Origin: Aldrovandia affinis
Lineage: Eukaryota > Chordata > Actinopteri > Notacanthiformes > Halosauridae
DNA length: 64,000 nt
Reading direction: 5' to 3'
Assembly: GCA_029706075.1 (NCBI GenBank)
Contig: JAINUG010000007.1
Location: 6,821,501 to 6,885,500, forward strand
The notes beneath the pieces are model-generated. The model was not told the DNA's origin and did no database searches. It saw only the letters and a program-made list of their open reading frames with translations. Below, one piece after another: positions 43,706 to 55,167 of this stretch (position 1 is its first letter; each line of letters opens with the position of its first letter). Both the position numbers and the translations under genes were made by a program.

Positions 43706-45950
43706 AAGGGCATGAATATGTCCATAAACGCGAGTTTATCAAACATAACAATCCATCCTATACTGTAATATGCAACAACTGGTTATTTACTTCATAGACT
43801 GTATGTATAGACAGGGAATTCCATTTTGGCCTGTGTTTCTTTGTCTACATGCTTTTGATCAATAATGAACGTGCGTGGCATATTTACACGTAAACTCAAC
43901 ATATAAAAATACTTTAACAGCAGCGTTTTCCATGGATTCTAGAGCGCCCAAGTATACCCTATAATTAATATAGCCTACATATACAATACAATACCTTTCT
44001 AATGTTCTGTACGTATTCCTACATCAATGTACAGTAGGCCTAATACTAGTGCATAGAGTGGTTTGAAGTAGTTCCGTTTATTTGGTATAAATACATTCGC
44101 CACAAGAAGTGCAGAACTATCTACCCTCTAAGTGGGGCAATATAGGATAATTTAAGTGGCAGAAAACTCAGGGAAAGAACTCCAGCCCCCTCTGCCTAAA
44201 ATGTGAGGAAACCAAATGTAAGTAAATTAGTCTAAACCAATGGGGGTATTCTGTTACCGGGCAAAACTGAAGCATGATCTTTTGCATGGTTCTCAATTAA
44301 GGGAACGTCACAAAAATGTTATACTAAGTTGCAAGTGAAAAAACACAGCATACATGCAATGCACACACATTACGTCAACGTTTAGGCTAATTAATATGGA
44401 TCACATGGTGTGTCTTTTTGACGAATAACAAAAGCCAACAGACAAGTACACTGATTCTTAGTCTAGTGCAAAATAACGCAGTAGGCTACTTAACCTGAAA
44501 ACGCAGGTATGAAACCAGGTTCCACAACTTCTAGATTGTAGCCTATGGCAATTCGAGATGTTTCAGGTAACAAGATATATTAATTATGATCATATATCAT
44601 TTGGTTAATATTTAAGGCATCAACGTTGTACATTATTTAGGCCTATTCAGAAGCTCAACAAATGCATCGTTTGCTTCATTGTGTCTATACAGATACTGTA
44701 CTGAACCACAAACGTATATAATTCCCTTAGGTTACTCTAAAACGTCAATGCCCAAAAAGGGCTTTATTTAAATAAATACATTTTATTAAAACTATTAACG
44801 AAAATGAACCACTTTAACCTTTGTATCTGCAGCCTGTAAATACAAAACAGTTACGTGGCGTGCTTGAATCTGGCTCGCTGTCACTTTAAAATCTTCTGTC
44901 TTTTGACCATGAATTGGAGTCTTGGGCATTCCTTACATTCTTGTCCATGCAGCGTTAACAGGGATTTTGTGTACCGTAAGACCTACTGCAAAAACGCAGA
45001 GAAACGTGGCGACGACAAAAACGCGTTTTTAACATCAAGGATGTATTACAGTTAAAACAATATAACATAGTTGCTGAATAAACTCAACATACTTTTATCT
45101 ACGCAAAAAAGTTTGTCTTTATTTGGCCATTATATTACTCGGAAGTGTGATTCATCCACATGCCCTCTTTATTTTTAAAAGTAGCCTAAGTATACGGAAG
45201 TTTTTTTTCGTGTAGCCTACATACAAATTATTTTAACGTTAAGTCAGTGACTAAAATACAAACTGACAGCTAATGGCGCATTCACTTTATACTTTGGAAT
45301 GGTGTACGTGTGGACAGGGTAACGTATCTGAAAATTAAATGTCCAAATAGTCTGATGTCAGGGTGTTCTAAAATCAAGGCGTTTTCTAGAATGATGTAAT
45401 AAAGAATGTCGATCCTACATGTATGTGCGACAAGTAAATGATTGCCGAATTGTAACCTACGTTGTAAAAGAAATATGACAAAGAAAATGTTTCTCCTTAA
45501 ATTGACGGAATTAGCAACACTTGCCATTCGGAACGATTACATGAATTTAAGAAAAAACCTTGAGAGAGAATTTGCGTACTAATTAATAATCTTTTGGGGG
45601 ACTCGATGTGATAGATGTTTTCCTGTACTATTATTGACGACGAGTGTGACCATGTGAGTTTTATCCATTGCCACTGTTATAAGCATTACGGTAAGGTGGT
45701 AGCAAATGAAGCGGGAACAGGAAGCATTTAAAGATAAAGCGTAGTTGGACACGTTTTCTTTGATCAACATGGGTCGACCTCAGGCATGGGCACGCACCTC
45801 CTACATGCGTTTCCATAGCAGATGTAAACGTGTATCTAAGTAACAGCAGCACTGATAATCACAACTACACGTCAAAGACTGAAAGGGTTTTGTTTATAAA
45901 TACAATACAATGCAGTGTAGTGCATATGCAATGTGAAAAATTTTAGGTAT
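43706..45950. other. intergenic region upstream of ccnd1
   Basis: AT-rich sequence with no convincing ORF or repeat ends. It could hold distal regulatory elements of ccnd1, but I can point to no specific site from one sequence. Confidence 0.5.
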
Positions 45951-46171
45951 GCAATTGCAACACGTTCTCATTCCCAACTCGTCAGATATTGCAGCTTGTT
46001 GGAGGTGTACTGTCCGCCCTTGGCGTCAAACTCCGCCGAAGTGGGAATTGTACCTAGGTCGTCATGAAGTGAAGCCAAAGGCTTCCAGGCGTGTCTCCAG
46101 GCAACGACAAGGGGCCCTTGCAGAACCTACAATATCTGACGAGTTGGGAATGAGAACCTGTTGGCAATTAA
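45951..46171. mobile_element. MITE with about 40-bp inverted ends
   Basis: Left arm 45960-45991 (GTTCTCATTCCCAACTCGTC then AGATATTG) is inverted at 46130-46161 with 31 of 32 bases matching. Weaker pairing extends outward (GCAATTGCAAC / GTTGGCAATTAA). The 137-bp centre has no ORF. It is a small palindromic non-autonomous DNA transposon. The superfamily is not assignable, because no clear target duplication was seen. Confidence 0.82.
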
Positions 46172-47360
46172 GTATTTTAATTTGTGTTTTCAAATGATTT
46201 CCCAATTCTAACATGAATACAAAGTGGAGAAATGGATAATACATAATTATTTACTCAACTATGTTTGTGACCTATGAGTCATCAGGTGTGTATACATGTG
46301 TATTAATACTTTTCAAAACATATTTAATATCTGCTACCTCATCAGTGTAACCATTGCAAACCATTGTTTTAGAGGGTTTTTTTTAGTTTTACCCACTTTC
46401 TTCAAAACTTCTCAATGAGTTTCTAAAGCATAAGTGGTCTTAGTTGAAAATTGTATACTGCATAGATGAATGTTAACACTATTCTCTGGGGATCACAGAC
46501 CTGTTTAATCAAAGCTGATGACACACTGCTGTGCTATTCCACTGTGAGCGGCAAGTCTGGCAGAACAGAATGGTGGAATTCAGTGACTTCCTCATCATGC
46601 GCTGCTTCAAAAAAGTTTTGTTCAGCCTTACTCCAGAGTATGCCACAGTCAAAATAAAAGGTAGATTTAATTGACTGTGCATATTTCATGTAAATTAAAG
46701 CTAAAAGTAGTGAAAAATAAAATGGTCCTTTTTCCTTCAAATGGTGTGCTGTGCTGTGCAGAATACAGCAGCAGTTAAATTACTGTATATTTTACAGACC
46801 TTTCATATTTCACATCAAGCACAGCTAAGCTTCTGGGTGTTATGTAATATATCAAGATGGATAAATTGGGTGGAAAAGCGATAGTTACATTTGAATCTCC
46901 TGGTAATTTGCATGGTGCACTGGGAAAAATACAGGTATAAAAATCTCTAAAACCCCCCAAAAAACAGCTTTATGAAAATAAACAAATGTGTCTAAGAATT
47001 TAAGGTGACTTGGAGGGGGTAACTATCAGTTAGGGATTGGATAGCACCAGCCAGATGTTCAATATTTAATGTGTAAAAGACTAGTTTTTATTTTATTTTG
47101 AGTCATTTTGTTATTAAATCAATTTAAAGATGTCTTAAAACAAAACGTGATGTGCCAGAAAGTTGCATGTCCCATTAGGCCAGAATTCAAGTTGTGGGGG
47201 AGTTTGCTTAGACTGCTCCAAACAGCTTGGGGCTATCTCAAACAGCACATTATCTGTGAATTAGTTCACTGGTGTCAGGAGGCTGTGTGTGTCTGAGCAA
47301 ACATCCGCTGGAGAGCTGGCGCTATCAGCCTCAGTAAACAGGAATCTGGGTAGGGGAGTG
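46172..47360. other. intergenic, nothing recognised
   Basis: No coding, RNA or mobile-element signature was found. Short ORFs under 70 codons only. Confidence 0.5.
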
Positions 47361-47364
47361 TCTA

Positions 47365-47443
47365 TTGTCTGTGCGTGCGTGTTTGTATGTATGTGTGTCT
47401 GTGCGTGTGTGTGTTTGTGCATGTGTGTGTATTGCCTGTGCAT

Positions 47444-47480
<37 letters not shown>

Positions 47481-47507
47481 GTGCATGTGTGTGTATTGTC
47501 TGTGCAT

Positions 47508-47557
<50 letters not shown>

Positions 47558-47805
47558 ACTCTTCGGTCTAATTCAGAGTCTCAGAGTAGAAGCAATCCAA
47601 TACACACACATGCACAGACACACATATACACATGCAAAGACACACACACACACACACACACACAGGCGTGCACATGGCCACACGCACACACACACATGCG
47701 CCCACACACATGCACAGACACGCACAGACACACACACACATTTGCACACACACACAGATGCGCACACATACACACACACACACGCATGCACACATACAGA
47801 CAGAA
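47365..47805. repeat. TG tract followed by CA tract (inverted microsatellites)
   Basis: (TG)n-rich sequence at about 47365-47558 is followed by a 40-bp unique spacer and (CA)n-rich sequence at 47600-47803. The two arms are reverse complements in kind and can pair as a long imperfect hairpin. Three near-identical blocks GTGTATTG(C/T)CTGTGCATG occur in the TG arm. Long Cys/Val or His/Thr frames across it are artefacts. Confidence 0.92.
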
Positions 47806-49348
47806 ACAATAAATTTGTGATAAATGGTCAGCATGATTATATGATTGGTCAGATGGATATTCTGCAGTGCAGCCAGGTAAAGGCAGCATTGCAGGACACA
47901 GTGGCAATATTTACAGATTAGCAGAATAGTTTGGCTATGCAGCCTTCCTCTGGGTGAATGGGAAAGTCCTGTTACAGGGCACATTGAGGTGCAAGTGAAA
48001 CACACCATCTTGGCCAGGGGCTGGTCAAGTTGGAGAGTTGCATTTTCTTTTAATTTCCACTTTTGACGAGTGGTCAACTGACAGCTGTTAACAAAGCACA
48101 ACAGAGCAATACTGAGTTATTTGTCTTTGTGAATACCTACAGTTCTCCACATGGAAAGAGATCTTAAAACGAACAAAACATTGTAACTGAAGTAGACATT
48201 GTTTATGTTTTTATGCTACTGTTTGTCAATAAAATATTGCTTCTTGTCTGTTTGATGGCCATGCTCAAATTCCCATTATTTCTACTTAAATTGGCAGCAG
48301 TGTAATCTGCTTATTTGGGGAAATCAGGTGTTTAATGTTCAGCAGTTAGTTACATAAATATAAAACATATAACATTAGCATTAACATTAAGCTTTAAAAG
48401 CCTTTTATACTACGCTGTTAATTTATGTGTGAAATGTGATTAATTAAATGACCTAGAAATAAACATTATTCCCAAAAGTGTAGAGATGATTATAGGCTTT
48501 CTGTGGGTGTTTGTTAAATTGCTACTGTAAGTACCACAGTTATTGTCTTCAGCAGGTGGCATATTTCCATTTTGAGCAGGAAAATACCTAGTGGTAAATG
48601 CTTGTTTTCAACAGAGAGTAATATCTTGGTTTTCCCAATTGTTTGGGCAGAACCAGATTCTATTTGTAACCCTAGCATATCTACATATCGGGCAGTGAGA
48701 GTTCAGTGAAAGCCGGTGGCTCTCCTGTCACTCTGCTCCACTTCACCATTATGAACCTCTCCTCACTAAGCCAAGCTTCATTGATCCATGGCATTAAAAA
48801 GGAGAGAATAAGAGAGACTTTTGTTTGTCTGAGCATGGCAGGTTGCAAATACATAAGTAGTATTTTCAACCTGTTCCGCTGAGTTCCATTCTGATTAATT
48901 TCTCCGTGAGTGAAAGAGGGAGTGTGTGTGTGTGTGTATGCTCAGGGCTCACCCTGGTGTGTGTTCTGTTCAAATGCCAGACAAATGGAATGGGAGGGCT
49001 GATGGGTGTCAGTCTGCAATGTTCCCATGGGCCGAACAGTGACTCCCTCACTGTGCTATGCACCCACGGGTATACTGTACATTTATGTTGCGGTTCTCAG
49101 AAAATGCCCACTTCCTCTCTCTGTGTAGCCAGAGACCAGAAAACAAATCATTGCTCCCGTTCACCAGGACCAATTCCACCCCCAACTCTGTCTTTGATTT
49201 CATATAAATTGACATTCATCAAATGAATGCTGGCCCTCCAGCTGTGTGGGGTTCTCTCTCTTCCTCATGGTGATATCAGTGAATTTCTCATTTTTCACTG
49301 TACCAGATGCCCTCAGAAAGTGTTAATTATAGAGTCAGGTAAAGTTTG

Positions 49349-49350
<2 letters not shown>
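47806..49350. other. intergenic, nothing recognised
   Basis: AT-rich, with only short frames. A small (TG)9-like run lies at 48921-48938. No element ends were found. Confidence 0.5.

Positions 49351-49351
<1 letters not shown>

Positions 49352-49424
<73 letters not shown>
49352..49424. repeat. (TG)n microsatellite
   Basis: About 36 uninterrupted TG units. Such tracts can form Z-DNA and are length-polymorphic. Confidence 0.95.
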
Positions 49425-49426
<2 letters not shown>

Positions 49427-49439
49427 TATGTATGCACCT

Positions 49440-50988
49440 CTGGGGGATACCATTTAACCCCTGTTTAAGTAGTGATGTTTTGAACATGGCAAAGAGTTCT
49501 TCTTTGACATAGTGTCACTGGCTAGACCCCTGGTAGAGCACAGAGAATGCAGTTTCGAGAAATCCCTACAAAGTTAATGCAATGCACCACGTCACAACAA
49601 AAGACTGTCATACATTAACTAAGCCTTTCTGAACAAACCGCTTTAGAAAATAATACATGAAACAAACATCCATGTAATATGTGAAACATTGCTTAAAGAT
49701 TTGGTGGAATGTTTTGTTTCTAATTTGTGATCCTAATTCGCATATAAAATATGGTCACGGACCTTGCCTGAATGAAGTCTCCTGGGACTTTTGAATATGC
49801 AGCACAAACGATTGACTCTGAGGTTAAAAGAGGCTGGAATATATTTCTCAGCACTTAATGTGAGACGTTTCTAAAACATCTGTCCTACCGATGACAATGA
49901 GACAAGTTTTAATGGAGCTGGGAAGGCAGAGAGTATATCGTCTGGAACAGGTGTCTGAAGTTTGGAGAAAAAAATAAAACTGGAATTCACATCCAACCCC
50001 AAATAACAGTTTGTCAGCACTGTGGCCCAAACTCATTGTCTTCTCTGGACAGATCCTGACCCACGACATCTCGGAAATAAATTCCAGCCCTAAAAGTAGC
50101 CAGAGTCTTGACGCGACTATAAATCAAACACATAATGGAAAACCAACTGCATAGGGAGTGGTAAAGTACCATGTAACAGGAATCAAAGATTAATGGCTGG
50201 CTCTCACAGTCTTTTGACTACAGCACTGTGACCCCCAGCTGTAAATCAAGGAACTGGTCTATGGTCTACACTTGAAGCGATTTGGAGCCAAGAAGAATTT
50301 GAATGTTTCTCATATTCTGTGTCAAGGGTTCCAAAATGAAAGCTTTTTTGAGAAAGAAACATAATAAAGCAGGTTTGTGAAGTATAAAAGTCCTGATGTG
50401 TTTTTCTTGGTATGAACTGAATGCAGGATTTTATATGCATAACTGCTTTGCCCTGCAGATTGGGTTTGACTATAGCAGACCCGTAAATCCCTCTTATTTT
50501 TTAAAGTCATTAAATACAGATACAGCCAAAAAATGTATGTGAAATGATGTTGTCATATGAAGTTATATATATGTACTTTTATTCTCTAAACATGGGTTGT
50601 CTTGTGCTTGATATGCATCTTGAAACCTTATAGTAGTTCCCATATAACTGGGGGTATAAAGAACATGATGTGGAAGACATATGTCTAAGACACTATAAGT
50701 CAATATAATATTGTCAATACAATAAAGTCTGAAACATTTTATGAAATAAATACAAAAAAATCAAAAATAAATCTCAAAAATGGAACTAATACTTCTAACT
50801 CATCCTGATATAGATGTTGTGAAATGTTCTGTTACTGGGAGCCAAGCCTTTTTATTTTCATTTTGGACAACAGCCTTCCAGAAATTCAATTTTGTTTGGA
50901 TTATGTTGCAAATTATTTAACATGTGTTTTTTTATATAATTAATGTTAGCCAAAATCCCGGTTCTGACTATTCAATGCAGTCTTCTGT
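49440..50988. other. intergenic, nothing recognised
   Basis: No ORF over 75 codons, no repeat ends, no RNA gene recognised. Confidence 0.5.
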
Positions 50989-51298
50989 CGGTAGACCAGT
51001 GGCGTACCGTGGGGGTTCAGTCAGGGCCTTCAGTAAGCAATTGTAAACCACATACACACATCTTACACGTCTCTGTTACAGCCAACGCAGCCATATGCAA
51101 ATAATGCGCACATTATGCCACACGCAGGCTCTCGACACACGACAGCTGATCAACAATTACAACAGTAGGCTAGATTAGGGTGGGTTAAATGCAGAGTACA
51201 TTTCCCCACATGGACCAATAAAGTAATCTACTAATACACTTGTGTCACTGTGCACATTCACTTCACTCAAATTACGCAAATAGTAAAGCACTCACCCG

Positions 51299-51484
51299 TC
51301 ACTTGTAAATAAAGTCCATGCGTCTGTCTTTCTTGAGAAAGCGTTCAATAACATCCTCATGTAGTTGTCCTTTTTGCTTCAGTTGATTGAGCAGTTCTTT
51401 TTCAATGGAGAGAGATGCCAAAGAAGACAGTCTTATTTGTCCAGTTGTGTTCCTTGCGTAGGTTTTTATGCGTTTGATTTCCAA
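51299..51484 (-). pseudogene. hAT transposase C-terminal fragment, copy 1
   Basis: A 61-codon frame to a natural stop encodes KRIKTYARNTTGQIRLSSLA, the hAT dimerisation region (ERxFSALKRIKT...RLSALA consensus), and ends VIERFLKKDRRMDFIYK. Further upstream, 51723-51532 may hold more transposase, but I see no catalytic motif. Confidence 0.75.
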
Positions 51485-51792
51485 AATTTGATTTCGAAAT
51501 TTGATTAAACATTGCTCGGTTTGGTCATACGCTACGCTTGAAAGTCAGACTCGTGTTTAGTGCTTTCAAAGTCATAGATCGCAAGTTCAGGACTAAATAA
51601 AAGGTACCCAGGGCAGTAATTTAACATTTGATCTTGTTTCTGGTGAAATCTCATTGAAATCTGTCGATGCGAAATGCGATATTTTTGACCCGGAATGTGA
51701 GATATCTTTGCCCAAATGCTCACTACCTGCCGTGGTTTTTGCCGTGTCGCGGCGGGTGCGCAACATGTAATTATGTGATTAATTGATTATGA

Positions 51793-52703
51793 TAGTGGCG
51801 GGCCGTGCATTTCACACCTAGGCCTTCAGTAGTGCTCCGTCCGAATCAATCCACCCCTCAATAACTATTTTATGGCTATAAAAACCATCTTATTATGCAG
51901 AAATGCAGTATAAAGAGCCGTTGCATCGCAGATAGATAACTCGTGTAGCCAGAATAAATGCCTTTACTGAAGAAACAAACCCGGGGTGCACAAGTCTCCT
52001 TGACACACATAAAAAAGCATCAATAATAACCTCATAAAATTGGTATATTATTCAGGAAAATAGCAACATTTTACTCACCAAAAATCCTTATTATTTGTAC
52101 ACAAAATCCATCCTCCTTTCTTTCCTCAAAAAGAGTTAAATTACTCTGTCGTACAGATTATCCGTGCATTTCAGTTCCATCAAGAAGTCCTTTTCTATCA
52201 CCATCGAAGCTAATGCTGAAAGTCGAGCCTGCCCTGTCGTATTTCTGGCATACGTTTTAATTCGCTTTAGGGCTGAAAATGTCCGCTCGCTAGCTCTGGC
52301 TAGTACACTCTCTGACTATCCAATCAAAGGGTGTGAATATGCTGACGTTACCGTATGCCTGCTAGAAGGCCTTGGTGTCGCCAACTCAAAATCTGATTGG
52401 TTGAAGCAACAGTTTGATCGACACTTATTTTATGCTACAGGGCCCGCAGAACTGATTGTGAAGCAGATTTCTTTGACCCTGGCAACAAATGATGGCTGAA
52501 ATGTGACTGGTTAAATGCTTTAATATGAAAATACACGTCTGGAAGCAGCGCAACCAGGGGAAAAGCTATGAAAGGAAGCGGACAAACCATTTGGAATTAT
52601 TTAATAAGTATTCATGGACAAAATATAATTAACATCAGTCTGTGATTCAGATATTTTTTATGCCAGCAGAGAAGGCCTTGCAGGCCCTGATGGCCCACCA
52701 CTG
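51793..52703 (-). mobile_element. hAT element (copy 2), nested in copy 1
   Basis: The ends TAGTGGCGGGCCGTG / GGCCCACCACTG are flanked by GATTATGA (51785-51792) and GATTATGT (52704-52711), an 8-bp duplication with one mismatch. The minus strand (about 52320-52095) encodes the same dimerisation region as copy 1 (SALKRIKTYARNTTGQARLS ALASMVIEK, then RKERRMDFVYK with one stop). At 911 bp it is an internally deleted relative of copy 1. Confidence 0.85.
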
Positions 52704-53437
52704 GATTATGTAATGTAATTTCAGATAATTCAAATTAAGATATATATCATATCTTTTTTAGAATGCTTCAATCTGTAATTACTGAAAATGTCATGCAATT
52801 ATCTTCATTTTTAAGAAAGTTATGACCATTTATGTTATTGGATCACAGCTTTTGTTTCAAGCCAATTGAAAAGCAATGGGGGTCAATATGCAAATTTACG
52901 AGAGTTAAAATGACCATAACTTCCTTAAAACTTAACATATGAGAGTGAATAAGGTATACAATTTCATTAATTCTCATGCTCTATCTGATGGGATAAGTTT
53001 CAGGCTCAATTTATAACATTTCAAAATTTTGTAACATACCTACCTTTTATTTTCGCTCAAGCTACGTAGGAAATTCATGACGGAAGTTGGGGGTAGCCCA
53101 GGACATGTTACTAGGCCCAGAGGGCGTACTGTCGTTGAACATCAAAATTTGATTGGCTGATGATTCTGTCACTAATGCTTATTATAAATCAGATGTGTGG
53201 TTTTTCAACAAAAGGCTAGCAGTATCTGTAGTGCTGGCCCCCACCAGCTGAAATCACTGTGAGGTGTTTAAGTGACTTTTTTTGATGTAGGAAATTCCAG
53301 TTCAGCCTCAACAAAACTAACCATAAGTAATTTTGTGGATATTACACTATTGAAACTGATAACTAAATACTCAAGAAAGACATTTTACACACACTTAATT
53401 TTATTGGTTGCCCTGACGGCCCACCACTGCGGTAGGC

Positions 53438-54057
53438 AGATCATTATTTCCTTTAATGCTCCATCTGCAGATCAACATTTCCATTTTGTTAAAACATACT
53501 TTTTCCAATCATCATTGTGCAGTACAGCTAAGATTTATTTATGTTTTAATACATGTTTGTTTAATCATGACTGACTACAGGTAAGTTGATCTCCCCATTG
53601 AATTAATTGTATTCTTCTTGATTAATGCAACTTAAAAGTGTTAGCAACATGTATTTTCACACATACACTAATAAACGTTATGTGGTGAGATTGACTATTA
53701 TGGAGTGATCCATGTACAATCTGAAACACTGAAAACTGACAAACCTGAACTTGCAGTACATATTTGTATTTCATAATTCCCCTGTATGAACGAACATTCT
53801 CTGCAACTGCAAAGCAAAATATGCTTGCCAATTGCTCAGCCTTCGTGCACCCTTGCATGATGTTTGATGATAGGACTTATCCCAGCCATGATGGCGTGAT
53901 TATCTCCCAGAGATATTGCAGGGTTGGGGTGTTTTCTGCATACCTTTCCACCTGCGAGCCTGGAGCCCATCTCTGGGGTCTGCTTTCTCTTATTCTTTTA
54001 TCTTATCCTGGGATTTGTCTCCCAGTCTGCCTCCGAAGCATAAGCCAGGAATTGGTA
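53438..54057. other. intergenic, nothing recognised
   Basis: Short frames only. No ends or motifs were recognised before the Tc1 element. Confidence 0.45.
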
Positions 54058-54198
54058 TATGCACTATATGGCCAAAAGTCAGTGGACACACCTACTAATT
54101 ATTGAGTTCAGGTGTTTCAGCCACACCCATTGCCAACAGGGGCATAAAATCCAGCACATAGCTATGCAATCTCCACAGACAAACATTTAGAATTCAGA

Positions 54199-55095
54199 AT
54201 GGTTCGTAAAGAGCTCAGTGACTTTAAACGCGGCACTGTCATAGGATGCCACCTTTGCCACAAGTCAGTTCGTGAAATTTCTGCCCTACTAGATGTGCCC
54301 CGGTCAACTGTAAGTGCTATTATTGTGAAGTGAAAGCACCTAGGAGCAACAACAGCTCGGCCACGAAGTGGAAAACCACGCAAACTCACAGAGTGGGGCC
54401 GACGAGTGCTGAAGCGCATAGTGCGTAAAAATTGCCTATCATCTGCTGTATCACTCACTACAGAATACCAAACTGCCTCTGGAAGCACCATCAGCGCAAG
54501 AACTGTGTGTCGGGAGCTTCATGGAATGGGTCTCCATTGCCAATGTGTTCTTTGGAGTGATGAATCACGCTTCACTATCTGGCAGTCTGATGGACGAATC
54601 TGGGTTTGGCGGATGCCAGGAGAACGCTACCTTCCGGAATGCATAGTGCCTACTGTAAAGTTTGGTAGAGGAGGGATAATGGTCTGGGGCTGTTTCTCAG
54701 GGTTTGGGATAGGTACTTAGTTCCAGTAAAGAGTATTCTTAATGCTACAGGATACGAAGACATCTTAGCCAATTGGGCGCTTCCAACTTTGTGGCAACAG
54801 TTTGGGGAAGGCCCTTTGCTGTTCCAGCATGACTGTGCCCCTATGCACAAAGCGAGGTCCATAAAGGCATGGTTAGAGGAGTTTGGTGTGGAGGAACTCG
54901 ATTGGCCTGCACAGAGCCCTGACCTCAACCCCAATGAACACCTTTGGGAGGAATTAGAATTAAAGCCAGGCCTTCCCGTCCAACATCAGTGCCTAACCTC
55001 ACAGATGCTCTTTTGGCTGAATGGGCACAAATTCACACAGACACACTCCAAAGTCTTGTGGAAAGCCTTCCCAGAAGTGTGGCAGCTGTCATAGC
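54199..55095 (+). pseudogene. Tc1 transposase, broken
   Basis: The DNA-binding half starts at ATG 54199 (MVRKELSDFKRGTVIG, VREISALLDVPRSTVSAII), with a stop at 54331, then [18 protein letters not shown]. The catalytic half has [18 protein letters not shown] (first Asp), LLFQHDCAPMHKARSIKAW (second Asp) and WPAQSPDLNPNEHLWEELE (Glu), a DD34E pattern. About 30-40 residues between CRELHGMG and VLWSDES that related transposases contain are missing. A frameshift near 54715 and a stop separate the catalytic pieces. Confidence 0.87.
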
Positions 55096-55167
55096 TGCAA
55101 ATGGGGGTCCAACTCCATATTAATGACCATGGTTTTAGAATGGGATGTCCAACAAGCTCATAGGTGT

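Larger units (their letters stand above)
50997..53429 (-). mobile_element. hAT element (copy 1) with nested copy
   Basis: Inverted ends CAGTGGCGTACCGTG / GACGGCCCACCACTG are flanked by 8-bp repeats CGGTAGAC (50989-50996) and CGGTAGGC (53430-53437), 7 of 8 matching, the hAT signature. Near the left end the minus strand encodes the transposase C-terminal dimerisation domain (RIKTYARNTTGQIRLSSLASLSIEK ... RRMDFIYK, 51484-51299). The 5' part of the transposase is missing or decayed. A second hAT sits inside at 51793-52703. Confidence 0.85.

Noticed and set aside
52164..52499. 111-codon plus-strand ORF
   Set aside because: It is antisense to the hAT transposase C-terminus of the nested copy.
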